From: Chloroflexota bacterium
Lineage (GTDB): Bacteria > Chloroflexota > UBA6077 > JADZDV01
Length of the DNA stretch: 7,661 bases
Direction: 5' to 3'
Assembly: GCA_020850915.1 (NCBI GenBank)
Contig: JADZDV010000274.1
Span: forward strand, 1 to 7,661
The number at the start of each line of letters is the position of its first letter. Within the stretch, counting starts at the first letter, position 1. Below, one piece after another: positions 1 to 6,202 of the stretch. The notes below the pieces were generated by a model. It was not told the DNA's origin and did no database searches. It saw only the letters and a program-made list of their open reading frames with translations. A program made the position numbers and the translations under genes.

Positions 1-3
1 AGA

Positions 4-9
4 GGGAGG
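4..9 (+). promoter_or_regulatory. Ribosome binding site for the first gene
   Basis: GGGAGG lies eight bases before the GTG at 18. This is a near-consensus Shine-Dalgarno sequence at good spacing. It supports the GTG at 18 over the in-frame ATG at 30. Any promoter lies outside the window. Confidence 0.7.
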
Positions 10-17
10 CAGGCAGC

Positions 18-1469
18 GTGCGGAGGCTGATGTTCGCGGCGTCACTCCTGGTGCTGGTCGCGGCGGCGCTGCCGTCCGTGCCAGCACCGAGCGTCCTGGC
101 AGCGGACTGCGAGTTCCGCCTGGGGTTCAGGGATCTTCACGATCTGATCCCGAGCGTCGTGGGCGACTGCATCGAGGACGAGACGCACAACCCGGAGAAC
201 GGCGACGCCCTCCAGCGCACGACCGGCGGCCTGCTGGTCTGGCGCAAGGCCGATAACTGGACGGCGTTCACCAACGGCGCCACGACGTGGCTGAACGGCC
301 CGAACGGACTCCAGAGCCGGTCCAACAACGATCGCTTCTCCTGGGAGGCGGCCGCCCCGGCGGGTGGCTCCGGCGCTCCCGCCGCCCCGCCCGCACCTCC
401 GCCACCCCCTCCGCCACCGCCTCCACCACCCCCGACCAGTCAGCCGGCCTTCCTTCGCAGTCCGTCTGACTTCGTGCTCAAGACCGAGGAGCTTGGCGAC
501 AAGATCAAGCTCAACGGCAAACCGAAGACGGGCGCGGACAGCAACGGCAACAACTGGACCGAGCTGTCCTGGAAGCGCGACAGCGATTCCAAGGTGAGCC
601 GCGCCGGGCCAGAGTGGATCGTCAACCGGGTCTACGTTGGCAAGACGGAGGACGAAGCGCGCCGCATCTTCAACGAGCAGAACGTGCGAGACCTGCCGGA
701 GGCGAAGGCGCTGAACCTGAGCTTCGGCAGCCTCGGGGACCAGCCCATGCCGCGGTCCGTTGGCGAGGACGCCAGGGCACTCGGCGCCTGCAACAACTGC
801 AATGACGCCGATCCGATCCGCCACTATCGCATCATCTTTCGTCGCGACAACGTGGTGGAGGTGCTCTATACGTACGGTCGGGATAGCGGGAACTACTTCG
901 GCGTGCCGATGAGCTTCGTGTTGGTCCTGGACAACCGCATCACGGCGCCCGTCGCCGGCCCGCTGCCAGAGATCGTCACGCGCCAGGAGCCGATCCAGGT
1001 CGCGCTCGGGCTGGGGGACAACCGGGCCCAGGCGACCATCGTCTTCGAGCGCAGCGGCTACGACGGCGGCGCGAAGTGGTACGAGATCCGCGTCGAGCGC
1101 GACGACGAGCTCATCAACGCCAAACTCGGCCCCTCACACATGTACAACAAGGTCTGGGTGGCCGACAGCACCGACATCGCCAGGCAGATCTACCGGGACA
1201 ACGCGGTCATGTCGCTGCCGGAGTCGACGCGCCAGATGGGGCCGCCCTTCGAGGAGAAGAAGATCCAGAAGGTGGGCAACGAGTCGTACGGCATCGGCGC
1301 CTGCAATGACGACTGCACCGGCGCGAACAGCGACATGCTGCACGAGCGCGTGGTCTTCCGCTGGGGCAACATGGTCTCGCTGATCTACATCTGGGGTCGG
1401 GAGGACCAGTCCAACCCGGATGTGATCACAGACCTGGCGAAGCGGGTGATTGGCCGGGTCCAGCCCTGA
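18..1469 (+). CDS. Secreted protein: N-terminal Chloroflexota-type surface module, polyproline hinge, two homologous Cys-motif domains
   Basis: The product has 483 residues; its function is not recognised. Residues 1-29 form a Sec-type signal peptide: Arg at 2-3, a hydrophobic core at 5-18, and an Ala-rich cleavage region near 28-29. Residues 31-110 form a module with LGF, VGD, Q-TTGGL-W and a W-F-G-W-G-R-RF spacing that I recall from many exported Chloroflexota proteins; it has Cys31 and Cys51. Residues 112-143 are a Gly/Ala/Pro hinge with 13 prolines in a row. Residues 149-310 and 326-479 are two copies of one domain. Shared anchors are NRVYV/NKVWV, an ARxI(F/Y) helix followed by LPE, VG(E/N), GAC, and FR-(x)5-V-(x)3-Y-(x)2-GR. 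Each copy has a cysteine pair (Cys258/261 and Cys429/433). No catalytic motif was seen, so it is more likely a binding, sensing or structural surface protein. The GTG start fits the ribosome site and the signal peptide. It precedes the glycosylation genes by 69 bases and may be co-transcribed with them. Confidence 0.85.
   Translation: MRRLMFAASLLVLVAAALPSVPAPSVLAADCEFRLGFRDLHDLIPSVVGDCIEDETHNPENGDALQRTTGGLLVWRKADNWTAFTNGATTWLNGPNGLQSRSNNDRFSWEAAAPAGGSGAPAAPPAPPPPPPPPPPPPPTSQPAFLRSPSDFVLKTEELGDKIKLNGKPKTGADSNGNNWTELSWKRDSDSKVSRAGPEWIVNRVYVGKTEDEARRIFNEQNVRDLPEAKALNLSFGSLGDQPMPRSVGEDARALGACNNCNDADPIRHYRIIFRRDNVVEVLYTYGRDSGNYFGVPMSFVLVLDNRITAPVAGPLPEIVTRQEPIQVALGLGDNRAQATIVFERSGYDGGAKWYEIRVERDDELINAKLGPSHMYNKVWVADSTDIARQIYRDNAVMSLPESTRQMGPPFEEKKIQKVGNESYGIGACNDDCTGANSDMLHERVVFRWGNMVSLIYIWGREDQSNPDVITDLAKRVIGRVQP
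396..434 (+). repeat. Run of 13 proline codons in the hinge
   Basis: Residues 127-139 of the first gene are 13 uninterrupted prolines. All four Pro codons are mixed (CCT, CCG, CCA, CCC), so this is not a simple slipped trinucleotide tract. Such runs stall ribosomes and generally need EF-P. In the protein it would form a stiff polyproline-II rod between the N-terminal module and the paired domains. Confidence 0.9.
462..1454 (+). repeat. Internal domain duplication in the first gene (two copies of about 155 residues)
   Basis: Copy 1 spans roughly 462-947 (residues 149-310) and copy 2 roughly 993-1454 (residues 326-479). Aligned landmarks, in order, are NRVYVGKTEDEARRIF with NKVWVADSTDIARQIY, LPEA with LPES, GACNNC with GACNDDC, and FRRDNVVEVLYTYGRD with FRWGNMVSLIYIWGRE. 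Identity is moderate and the DNA has diverged, so the duplication is old. Copy boundaries are approximate. Confidence 0.75.
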
Positions 1470-1500
1470 GCCGGGCCGCTGAGTGGTTGGCTGTTGCGTC

Positions 1501-1509
1501 TGGTAGGAT
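1501..1509 (+). promoter_or_regulatory. Possible extended -10 promoter before the second gene
   Basis: TGGTAGGAT has the TGn-TAnnnT form of an extended -10 element, in the short gap after the first gene. No convincing -35 box lies 16-18 bases upstream. If active, transcription would start near 1516, giving a leader of about 23 bases to the GTG at 1539 and excluding the upstream TTG at 1494. It may be fortuitous, with the gene read through from upstream. Confidence 0.25.
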
Positions 1510-1538
1510 CTGACATTCCGTCTCTGGGACTGCCCGAC

Positions 1539-2729
1539 GTGCGCCTGGGCCGCGTTGCCCTCGTCACTGTGCTGACCTTCTTGCTCGTTGGGGAGTCCGC
1601 CTGCGCGTCGCGCGGAGCTCCCCTCGAGCTGCGTGCCGAGCGCCCGGAGGTTCAGGCGGACGGCTTCGGTGTGGCGTCTCCGCTCGCCTACCGGGTCGGT
1701 GAGCCGTCTCGCGTGAGCCTTTACGCCGTCGCCCCGAACGGCCAGCAGTACGCGCTCCGCACGGGCGAGCCGCGCTCCCCCGGCGAGTACCACTACAGCT
1801 TTGACGGCACATACCCCCTGCCGGACGATCCGGAAGCGCGACGGGTCCTGCCGGATGGCGCCTACCGGATCGTCCTGGAGGCCGGCGACGGCAGCGGCAG
1901 CGTCCAGCGCGCCGAGACGGCGGTCTCGGTGCGTGGCGCGGACACGACGCCGCCGGCGTTCGAGAACCTCGCCGTCTACCCGGCGGTCGTGACGCCCAAT
2001 TTCGACGGTCGGGACGACGCGGTCGCGATCACGTATCGCCTGAGCAAGCGATCTCGCGTGGTGAGCTACGTCCTGGACGGGCAGGGGCGGCGCTTCGTGT
2101 CGAGCCGGCTGGAGGTGCGCGAGCCGGGCGAGCAGCGCGACGTCTGGGATGGCACCAATGGCGACGAGCCGCTGCCCGACGGCCAGTACCAGGTTGTCCT
2201 GCGGGCGGCGGACGCGGCGGGCAACGTCACCCTGGCACACACCCTGGTCGTCGTCGCGGCCGGCGGCAGGCCGGAGGCACGCATCCTGCGCGCGAGCTTT
2301 GCGCCGCGTCAGCTCGCGGTAGGCGGTATCGTGACGGCCCAGATGACGGTCAAGAATACGGGCACTACAGTGATCCGGACCCAGGGGCCAGACCCGGGGT
2401 TCCTGTACAGCAGTTACGATACGTTCAGCTCCGTCCTGGATCGGCGGTTCGTGGACCGCGCTGGTGTGTGGAGAGTGGGCGTGGACTGGGCCGGCTCGCC
2501 TGGCGGATCGGCCTCCAAGTACCCGTACCGCTGGGGGTTCGGGCACGATCTCCAGCCAGGCGAGGAGGTCACGATCGAGGGCAAGATCCGCTTCGAGCAC
2601 GGGCCGCTGCAGGATCGCGGCGTTGGCACACCCAGCAATCGGATCTACCTGTACGCCGGCCTGATCCAGGAGGATCTCGCGTTCTTCGATGACAAGGTCG
2701 GCGGCGCCTGGATCGAGCTTGGTTACTGA
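1539..2729 (+). CDS. Secreted or surface-anchored protein with FlgD-type Ig-like domains
   Basis: The product has 396 residues from GTG 1539. The open frame extends to TTG 1494, but the GTG places Arg2 and Arg5 directly before a hydrophobic stretch (6-17), a normal signal peptide; the ribosome site is weak (GGGA, nine bases upstream). Cys22 follows Ser-Ala, but Glu19 is at -3, so it is a poor lipobox and lipidation is doubtful. Residues 36-132 and 140-232 look like two FlgD/Big-type Ig-like domains. The second is typical: TPNFDGRDD, ITYRLS, a V-LDGQGR strand, WDGTNGDEPLPDGQY, then ADAAGN. Residues 246-396 are a third beta-rich domain, with NTGT, TQGPDPGF, WRVGVDW, YPYRWGFG, LQPGEE and YAGLI landmarks that I recall next to Chloroflexota glycosyltransferases. 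No enzyme motif is visible. The 3' end overlaps the GT2 gene by 41 bases, so the protein is probably a partner or substrate of the glycosylation machinery (inference). Confidence 0.82.
   Translation: MRLGRVALVTVLTFLLVGESACASRGAPLELRAERPEVQADGFGVASPLAYRVGEPSRVSLYAVAPNGQQYALRTGEPRSPGEYHYSFDGTYPLPDDPEARRVLPDGAYRIVLEAGDGSGSVQRAETAVSVRGADTTPPAFENLAVYPAVVTPNFDGRDDAVAITYRLSKRSRVVSYVLDGQGRRFVSSRLEVREPGEQRDVWDGTNGDEPLPDGQYQVVLRAADAAGNVTLAHTLVVVAAGGRPEARILRASFAPRQLAVGGIVTAQMTVKNTGTTVIRTQGPDPGFLYSSYDTFSSVLDRRFVDRAGVWRVGVDWAGSPGGSASKYPYRWGFGHDLQPGEEVTIEGKIRFEHGPLQDRGVGTPSNRIYLYAGLIQEDLAFFDDKVGGAWIELGY
2668..2673 (+). promoter_or_regulatory. Shine-Dalgarno sequence inside the second gene, probably for the GT2 gene
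   Basis: A perfect AGGAGG lies 15 bases before the ATG at 2689. The sequence is ideal but the spacing is long. The alternative in-frame TTG at 2719 has only GGA at usable distance. This site is the main reason for choosing 2689. Confidence 0.45.
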
Positions 2730-3531
2730 GACACACCCGACCATCTCCGCCGTCGTGCTGGCGCGCGATGAGGCGGCCATCATCGAGCGCTGCCTGCGCG
2801 CCCTGGCCTGGGCGGACGAGCGCCTGCTCATGCTCGACGCCTCGACGACCGACCGCACCGAGCAGCTTGCGCAGCCGCTGGTCGACCGCGTCGTCAAGCG
2901 CGAGCTGACCGATTTCGCGAGCCAGCGCAACGCTGCGCTGGACCTGGCGGCGGGAGACTGGGTGCTGTTCGTGGACGCCGACGAGGAGGTCAGCCCAGAC
3001 CTGGCCGACGAGGTCCGCGCCACAGTCGCCCAGCCGCGGGGGCGCGTGGGGTTCTGGGTGCCGCGGCACAACATCATCTGCGGCCGCTGGGTCCGCTACG
3101 CCGGCTGGTACCCGGACCATCAGCTCCGGCTGCTCCGGCGAGGCCGCGCCCGCTTCGACCCGCGCCGGCTCGTTCACGAGGTCGCCATCCTGGACGGCGA
3201 AGGCGGCCGGCTGCTGCGCCCGCTGGTGCACCACAACTACGCCTCTCTGGGCGAGTTCCGCCGCAAGCAGGCGCGGTACGCTCAGCTCGAGGCGCGCCAG
3301 CTCTACCAGCAGGGCGTGCGGCCCCGCTCCAGGAGCTTCCTGCTCCAGCCGCTCCGCGAGTTCCGGCGACGCTACGTCACGCTGAACGGGTACCGTGAGG
3401 GCTGGCTCGGCCTGGGGCTCTGCCTGCTCCTGGCCGAAGCAACCCTCAAGACCCACCTCGAGCTGCGCCGGTTGTGGCGCGAGGGCGAGCCGCGGCAAGT
3501 CGCCGAGCACGGAGCGCCGCGTGGCGCGTAG
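2689..3531 (+). CDS. Family 2 glycosyltransferase (WaaE/KdtX-like, beta-1,4-glucosyltransferase type)
   Basis: The product has 280 residues. A GT2 GT-A fold transfers sugar from a nucleotide donor at the cytoplasmic face. ISAVVLARDEAAIIERCL (19-36) is the first nucleotide-binding strand. LDASTTDRT (49-57) replaces the usual D-SGSTDGT. FASQRNAAL (76-84) and FVDADEE (94-100) follow, with D96 and D98 as the metal-binding DxD. The second half, RHNIICGRWVRYAGWYPDHQLRL (126-148), VHE (162-164), HHNY (181-184) and the RRYVTLNGYREGWLG segment (227-241), matches the subfamily that includes LPS-core transferase WaaE. The tail has one short hydrophobic stretch (239-250), perhaps a membrane-association helix. 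The acceptor and sugar cannot be read from sequence. Residues before about 17 are non-conserved, so TTG 2719 could be the real start; that would cut the upstream overlap from 41 to 11 bases. The gene overlaps the GT-C gene by 11 bases. Confidence 0.9.
   Translation: MTRSAAPGSSLVTETHPTISAVVLARDEAAIIERCLRALAWADERLLMLDASTTDRTEQLAQPLVDRVVKRELTDFASQRNAALDLAAGDWVLFVDADEEVSPDLADEVRATVAQPRGRVGFWVPRHNIICGRWVRYAGWYPDHQLRLLRRGRARFDPRRLVHEVAILDGEGGRLLRPLVHHNYASLGEFRRKQARYAQLEARQLYQQGVRPRSRSFLLQPLREFRRRYVTLNGYREGWLGLGLCLLLAEATLKTHLELRRLWREGEPRQVAEHGAPRGA
3511..3514 (+). promoter_or_regulatory. Ribosome binding site setting the GT-C start at GTG 3521
   Basis: GGAG lies six bases before GTG 3521, inside the last codons of the GT2 gene. 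The frame is open back to an ATG at 3395, but those 42 extra codons lie wholly within the GT2 gene and encode an Arg/Ser/Cys-rich shadow sequence. The GTG with this site is therefore preferred. Confidence 0.65.
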
Positions 3532-6019
3532 CCAGGCGCCGGAGACGGCCCTGGTCGCGCGGCCTGAGAGGTCGACATCCCTCGAAACGACGCGCCAGCC
3601 GCGCCGGCTGAGCGTCCACCCGGCCCTGCTGCTCGGGATCGCGCTCTTTGCGCTCGACGTCTCGACGCTCGCGCCGAGCGTGCTGCGATCGGATAGCGGC
3701 GAGTTCCAGGTCATGCCGTGGGTGCTCGGCATCGCCCACGCCCCTGGCTACCCGCTCCTGACCCTGCTGGGGCGGATCGCGATGCTCGTGCCGATTGGAG
3801 ACCCTGCCTACCGCGTCAACCTGCTGGACGCGGCGGCCGCGGCCGGCGCGGCGGCGTGCGCGTACCTGGCCGTCCTGGAGCTGCTGCGTGACGTCGGGGC
3901 TCGAGGCACCACAACCCCGGCCGGCCGACTTGCAGCGCACGTCGCCAGCGCGGTCGCGGGGCTGAGTCTTGGTCTCGGCGCAACCTACTGGCAGCAGTCC
4001 GTCGTGGGCGGGCCGCGACCGCTCTCCTTCCTGTTCACAAGCCTGCTGTTCTGGCTGCTCTTCCGCTGGGGCCGGCGGCGTACGACGCGCGATCTCGTCC
4101 TGCTCGCGGCCGCGGCCGGGCTGTCGCTGGCGCACCACACCAACAGTCTGCTGCTGTTCCCCGCCCTCGGGGCCTACCTGCTCGGACGGGACCCGCGGCT
4201 CCTGTTGCACGGCAGGCAGCTCCTGCCCGCCGCGCTGGCGTGTGTCCTGCCGCTGGCGCTGTACGCCTACCTGCCGATCCGGAGCGCCATGGACCCGCCG
4301 CTGGGCGCGACGAACCTGGCCGACCCGCGCGAGCTGGCGATCTACATCGCGGCGCGGAACTACCAGGACACCGTCCTGGTGAACTGCGCCGGCCAGGAGC
4401 TGCTCCAGGCCCGACGCTACCTGGTCTTCCTGAGCCTTCAATTCGGACCGTTGCTGCCGCTGCTCGGCGGGCTCGGCCTACTCCTGACGCTGGTCCGCGC
4501 GCCGTTCGCGGGGCTGGCGCTGCTCTACGCCTTCGCCTCCAACGCCTTCTTCGGTATCTGCTCGCGCCTGGCGATGCCGGAGTACATCGTCCCGTCATAC
4601 GTGGTGGTCGCCATGTCGATCGGGCTCGGCGTCGGCTGGCTGCTGCGCCTGCTCGAGGCCCGCCGGCGTCCGATCGACACGTCCGAGGCGTCCAACGGCG
4701 TGGGCGCGAACCGTCGGGGTGCCGGTTGCGCCAGGGTGGAAGGGTCTTGGCCTGGTGTGCTCCCCGCTCTGCTCGTGCTCGGAGTGCTGCTCGGCGCCTC
4801 CGCGTACCGGGTGGTGACGGGCCTGCCGTACCAGGACATGACCGGGCGGCTGGGCGATGCCGAGCGGGCACGGCGGGGGATGAGCCAGGCGCGCTCGGAC
4901 GGCCTGATCCTGTCGGACTGGGAGTCGATCACCCCGCTCTGGTACGCGCAGCGGGTGGAGGGGTTGGGCCAGGGCGCCAAGACGGCCATGGTGACCGCCT
5001 CGCCAGAGTCGCCGACCTGGCTGGTGGAGACGCAGAAGGGGTTGGACGCCAGACCGGTGAGCCTGGCCCAGCGGGTGCCCTCACTGGGCGAGACGTACAA
5101 GCTGTTCCCGGTCGGCACGCTGTACGAGGTCCAGGAGAAGACCATCGTCGAGCGAACGGCGAACCTCGGCCTGGGCGCGGAGGATCGCGCCATTCGCCTG
5201 CTCGGCTTCGCGCTGGACCGGCCGTACGTCACGCCCGGCGACGTCGTGGCGCTCACCCTGTACGAAGGCGCTGGCCGCTCCAACAAGCTGTCGCTGGTGC
5301 CTCGGCTGCGGCTCGCCAGCGATCCGCCGGTTGATTTCGCCTTCACGAACGCCCTCCAGATCCCCACTAGCAGTTGGAGCAATGACGAGGTGGTCGCCCG
5401 TGTGTTCACCTTCAGCGTACCGGAGTGGCTGCAGCCTGGCGCCGTCGGCATGCAGCTCGGGTACGTCGAGGAGGGCGGCGACACCCCGATCGCTCTGGGC
5501 AGCAACGGTGCGTGGGCGCCGATCGGAGAGCTGACGGTCCAGCCCTCGCGCGGCATGACGCTGCCGCGGCCGCCGGGCTCGGTGGCGAGCTTTGCCAACC
5601 AGTTCGTCCTGCGCGGCGGGCGGGTGACCACCCCACTTGGAGTCGGTGACCTTGCCCAGCCCGAGCCGCTCGCCGCCAGGCGGGGCGCGCGGCTCGAAGT
5701 CGAGCTGCGCTGGGCGAGCCTGCGCTGGCTCGACCAGAGCTACACCCTCTTCGTCCACCTGCTAGACCGCGATGGTCGGCTGGTGGCGCAGTGGGACGGC
5801 CTGCCGCTGGGCGGGGTCTTCCACACGTACAAGTGGGTGCCCGGCCAGACGATTCTCGACTGGGTGCCTCTGACCCTGCCCGATTCGCTGCCAGCCGGCG
5901 CGTACGCGCTGGAGATCGGCGCGTACCACTCGGTCACCACGGCACGGCTGCCGTTGCTGGACCAGTGGGGCGGCTCGCGGGCCGACGCGTTCCGCTGGGG
6001 TCCGATCGAGGTCCGGTGA
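3521..6019 (+). CDS. DUF2723-like GT-C membrane glycosyltransferase with C-terminal beta-sandwich domains
   Basis: The product has 832 residues. GT-C enzymes use polyprenyl-phosphate sugars and act on the outer membrane face. About 11 hydrophobic segments are visible, near 34-55, 105-123, 138-156, 168-184, 190-204, 207-222, 233-252, 300-325, 328-345, 356-378 and 413-432. DUF2723 (PF11028) signatures are SDSGEFQ (57-63), the likely catalytic acidic loop after the first membrane segment, IAHAPGYPL (71-79), RVNLLDA (98-104), AHHTNS (204-209) and YLPIRS (250-255). The family includes TMEM260, an O-mannosyltransferase. Residues 440-545 form a soluble stretch. Residues 557-673 and 689-830 look like two tandem beta-sandwiches; the second has YTLFVHLLDRDG (741-752), KWVPGQ (771-776) and PAGAYALEIGAY (791-802). 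This tail is common on Chloroflexota membrane glycosyltransferases and may hold the acceptor. Oddity: where relatives have roughly AEVYTL after the third segment, this protein has GGPRPL (163-168). Start choice rests on the ribosome site at 3511. The real donor and acceptor are unknown. Confidence 0.85.
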   Translation: MARSQAPETALVARPERSTSLETTRQPRRLSVHPALLLGIALFALDVSTLAPSVLRSDSGEFQVMPWVLGIAHAPGYPLLTLLGRIAMLVPIGDPAYRVNLLDAAAAAGAAACAYLAVLELLRDVGARGTTTPAGRLAAHVASAVAGLSLGLGATYWQQSVVGGPRPLSFLFTSLLFWLLFRWGRRRTTRDLVLLAAAAGLSLAHHTNSLLLFPALGAYLLGRDPRLLLHGRQLLPAALACVLPLALYAYLPIRSAMDPPLGATNLADPRELAIYIAARNYQDTVLVNCAGQELLQARRYLVFLSLQFGPLLPLLGGLGLLLTLVRAPFAGLALLYAFASNAFFGICSRLAMPEYIVPSYVVVAMSIGLGVGWLLRLLEARRRPIDTSEASNGVGANRRGAGCARVEGSWPGVLPALLVLGVLLGASAYRVVTGLPYQDMTGRLGDAERARRGMSQARSDGLILSDWESITPLWYAQRVEGLGQGAKTAMVTASPESPTWLVETQKGLDARPVSLAQRVPSLGETYKLFPVGTLYEVQEKTIVERTANLGLGAEDRAIRLLGFALDRPYVTPGDVVALTLYEGAGRSNKLSLVPRLRLASDPPVDFAFTNALQIPTSSWSNDEVVARVFTFSVPEWLQPGAVGMQLGYVEEGGDTPIALGSNGAWAPIGELTVQPSRGMTLPRPPGSVASFANQFVLRGGRVTTPLGVGDLAQPEPLAARRGARLEVELRWASLRWLDQSYTLFVHLLDRDGRLVAQWDGLPLGGVFHTYKWVPGQTILDWVPLTLPDSLPAGAYALEIGAYHSVTTARLPLLDQWGGSRADAFRWGPIEVR

Positions 6020-6072
6020 GCCCGGGGCCTGTCAGAGTGGTCTGCTACGACCGTCTGTCGCGGCCGCGTTCG

Positions 6073-6090
6073 ACACCCGCGCCCGGGTGT
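6073..6090 (+). terminator. Short hairpin after the GT-C gene, possible weak or factor-dependent terminator
   Basis: ACACCC (6073-6078) pairs with GGGTGT (6085-6090) around a six-base loop. It lies 54 bases after the stop codon. The next bases are not T-rich, so it is not a standard intrinsic terminator; it may contribute to a pause or protect the 3' end. Confidence 0.25.
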
Positions 6091-6106
6091 TCCGCGCCCG
6101 GGTGTT
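6077..6106. repeat. Perfect 15-bp tandem duplication
   Basis: CCGCGCCCGGGTGTT occurs twice with no gap, at 6077-6091 and 6092-6106. Each copy contains CCCGGG, and each right half (GGGTGT) can pair with ACACCC at 6073-6078, so two alternative hairpins are possible. It may be a slipped-strand duplication or paired protein sites. Confidence 0.85.
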
Positions 6107-6157
6107 TCGGACAGGCCTCGCAGGTGTTTCATTCGTACACAGGACCCACACCAGTCC

Positions 6158-6186
6158 TTGACTTTTGTCACAGTGCCGGGTACGAT
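6158..6186 (+). promoter_or_regulatory. Sigma70-type promoter for the propeller gene
   Basis: TTGACT (-35) at 6158-6163 and TACGAT (-10) at 6181-6186 are separated by exactly 17 bases. Each box differs from consensus at one (-35) or two (-10) positions. The predicted transcription start is about 6193, giving a leader of about 178 bases before the ATG at 6371. The local AT content stands out from the GC-rich surroundings. It points to a transcription unit independent of the upstream genes. Confidence 0.65.
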
Positions 6187-6202
6187 GGCGGCGGATCGAC
6201 CG

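Larger units (their letters stand above)
6026..6117. repeat. 8-bp inverted repeat bracketing the post-operon repeat region
   Basis: GGCCTGTC at 6026-6033 is the exact reverse complement of GACAGGCC at 6110-6117, with 76 bases between. The tandem repeat lies inside. It could form the base of a large stem just after the GT-C stop, or be the ends of a small degenerate repeat element. No flanking target-site duplication was seen. Confidence 0.45.

Noticed and set aside
105..110. Lipoprotein signal at Cys31 of the first protein.
   Set aside because: Asp directly precedes the Cys, which lipoprotein signal peptidase sites do not tolerate; an ordinary Ala-rich cleavage site lies just before.
1596..1604. 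Lipoprotein signal at Cys22 of the Ig-like protein.
   Set aside because: Ser-Ala before Cys is acceptable, but Glu at -3 does not fit the lipobox, so I call only a signal peptide and leave lipidation open.
1134..3077. Long open frame of 647 codons on the minus strand.
   Set aside because: It runs opposite two genes with clear domains, its translation is Arg/Ala-rich with no recognisable fold, and GC-rich DNA commonly gives such antisense frames.
2569..3732. Minus-strand frame of 387 codons across the GT2 gene.
   Set aside because: It is antisense to conserved GT2 motifs and the GT-C start, and it shows no motifs of its own.
4240..5334. Plus-strand frame of 364 codons inside the GT-C gene.
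   Set aside because: It is a shifted frame of a well-supported membrane protein and its translation is Arg/Gly/Ala-rich without membrane segments or motifs.
6060..6067. GCGGCCGC palindrome in the gap.
   Set aside because: It is a short GC palindrome expected by chance in such DNA, with no link to the neighbouring repeats.
6077..6106. CRISPR-like repeat.
   Set aside because: There are only two copies, directly adjacent with no spacer, and no cas gene is present.
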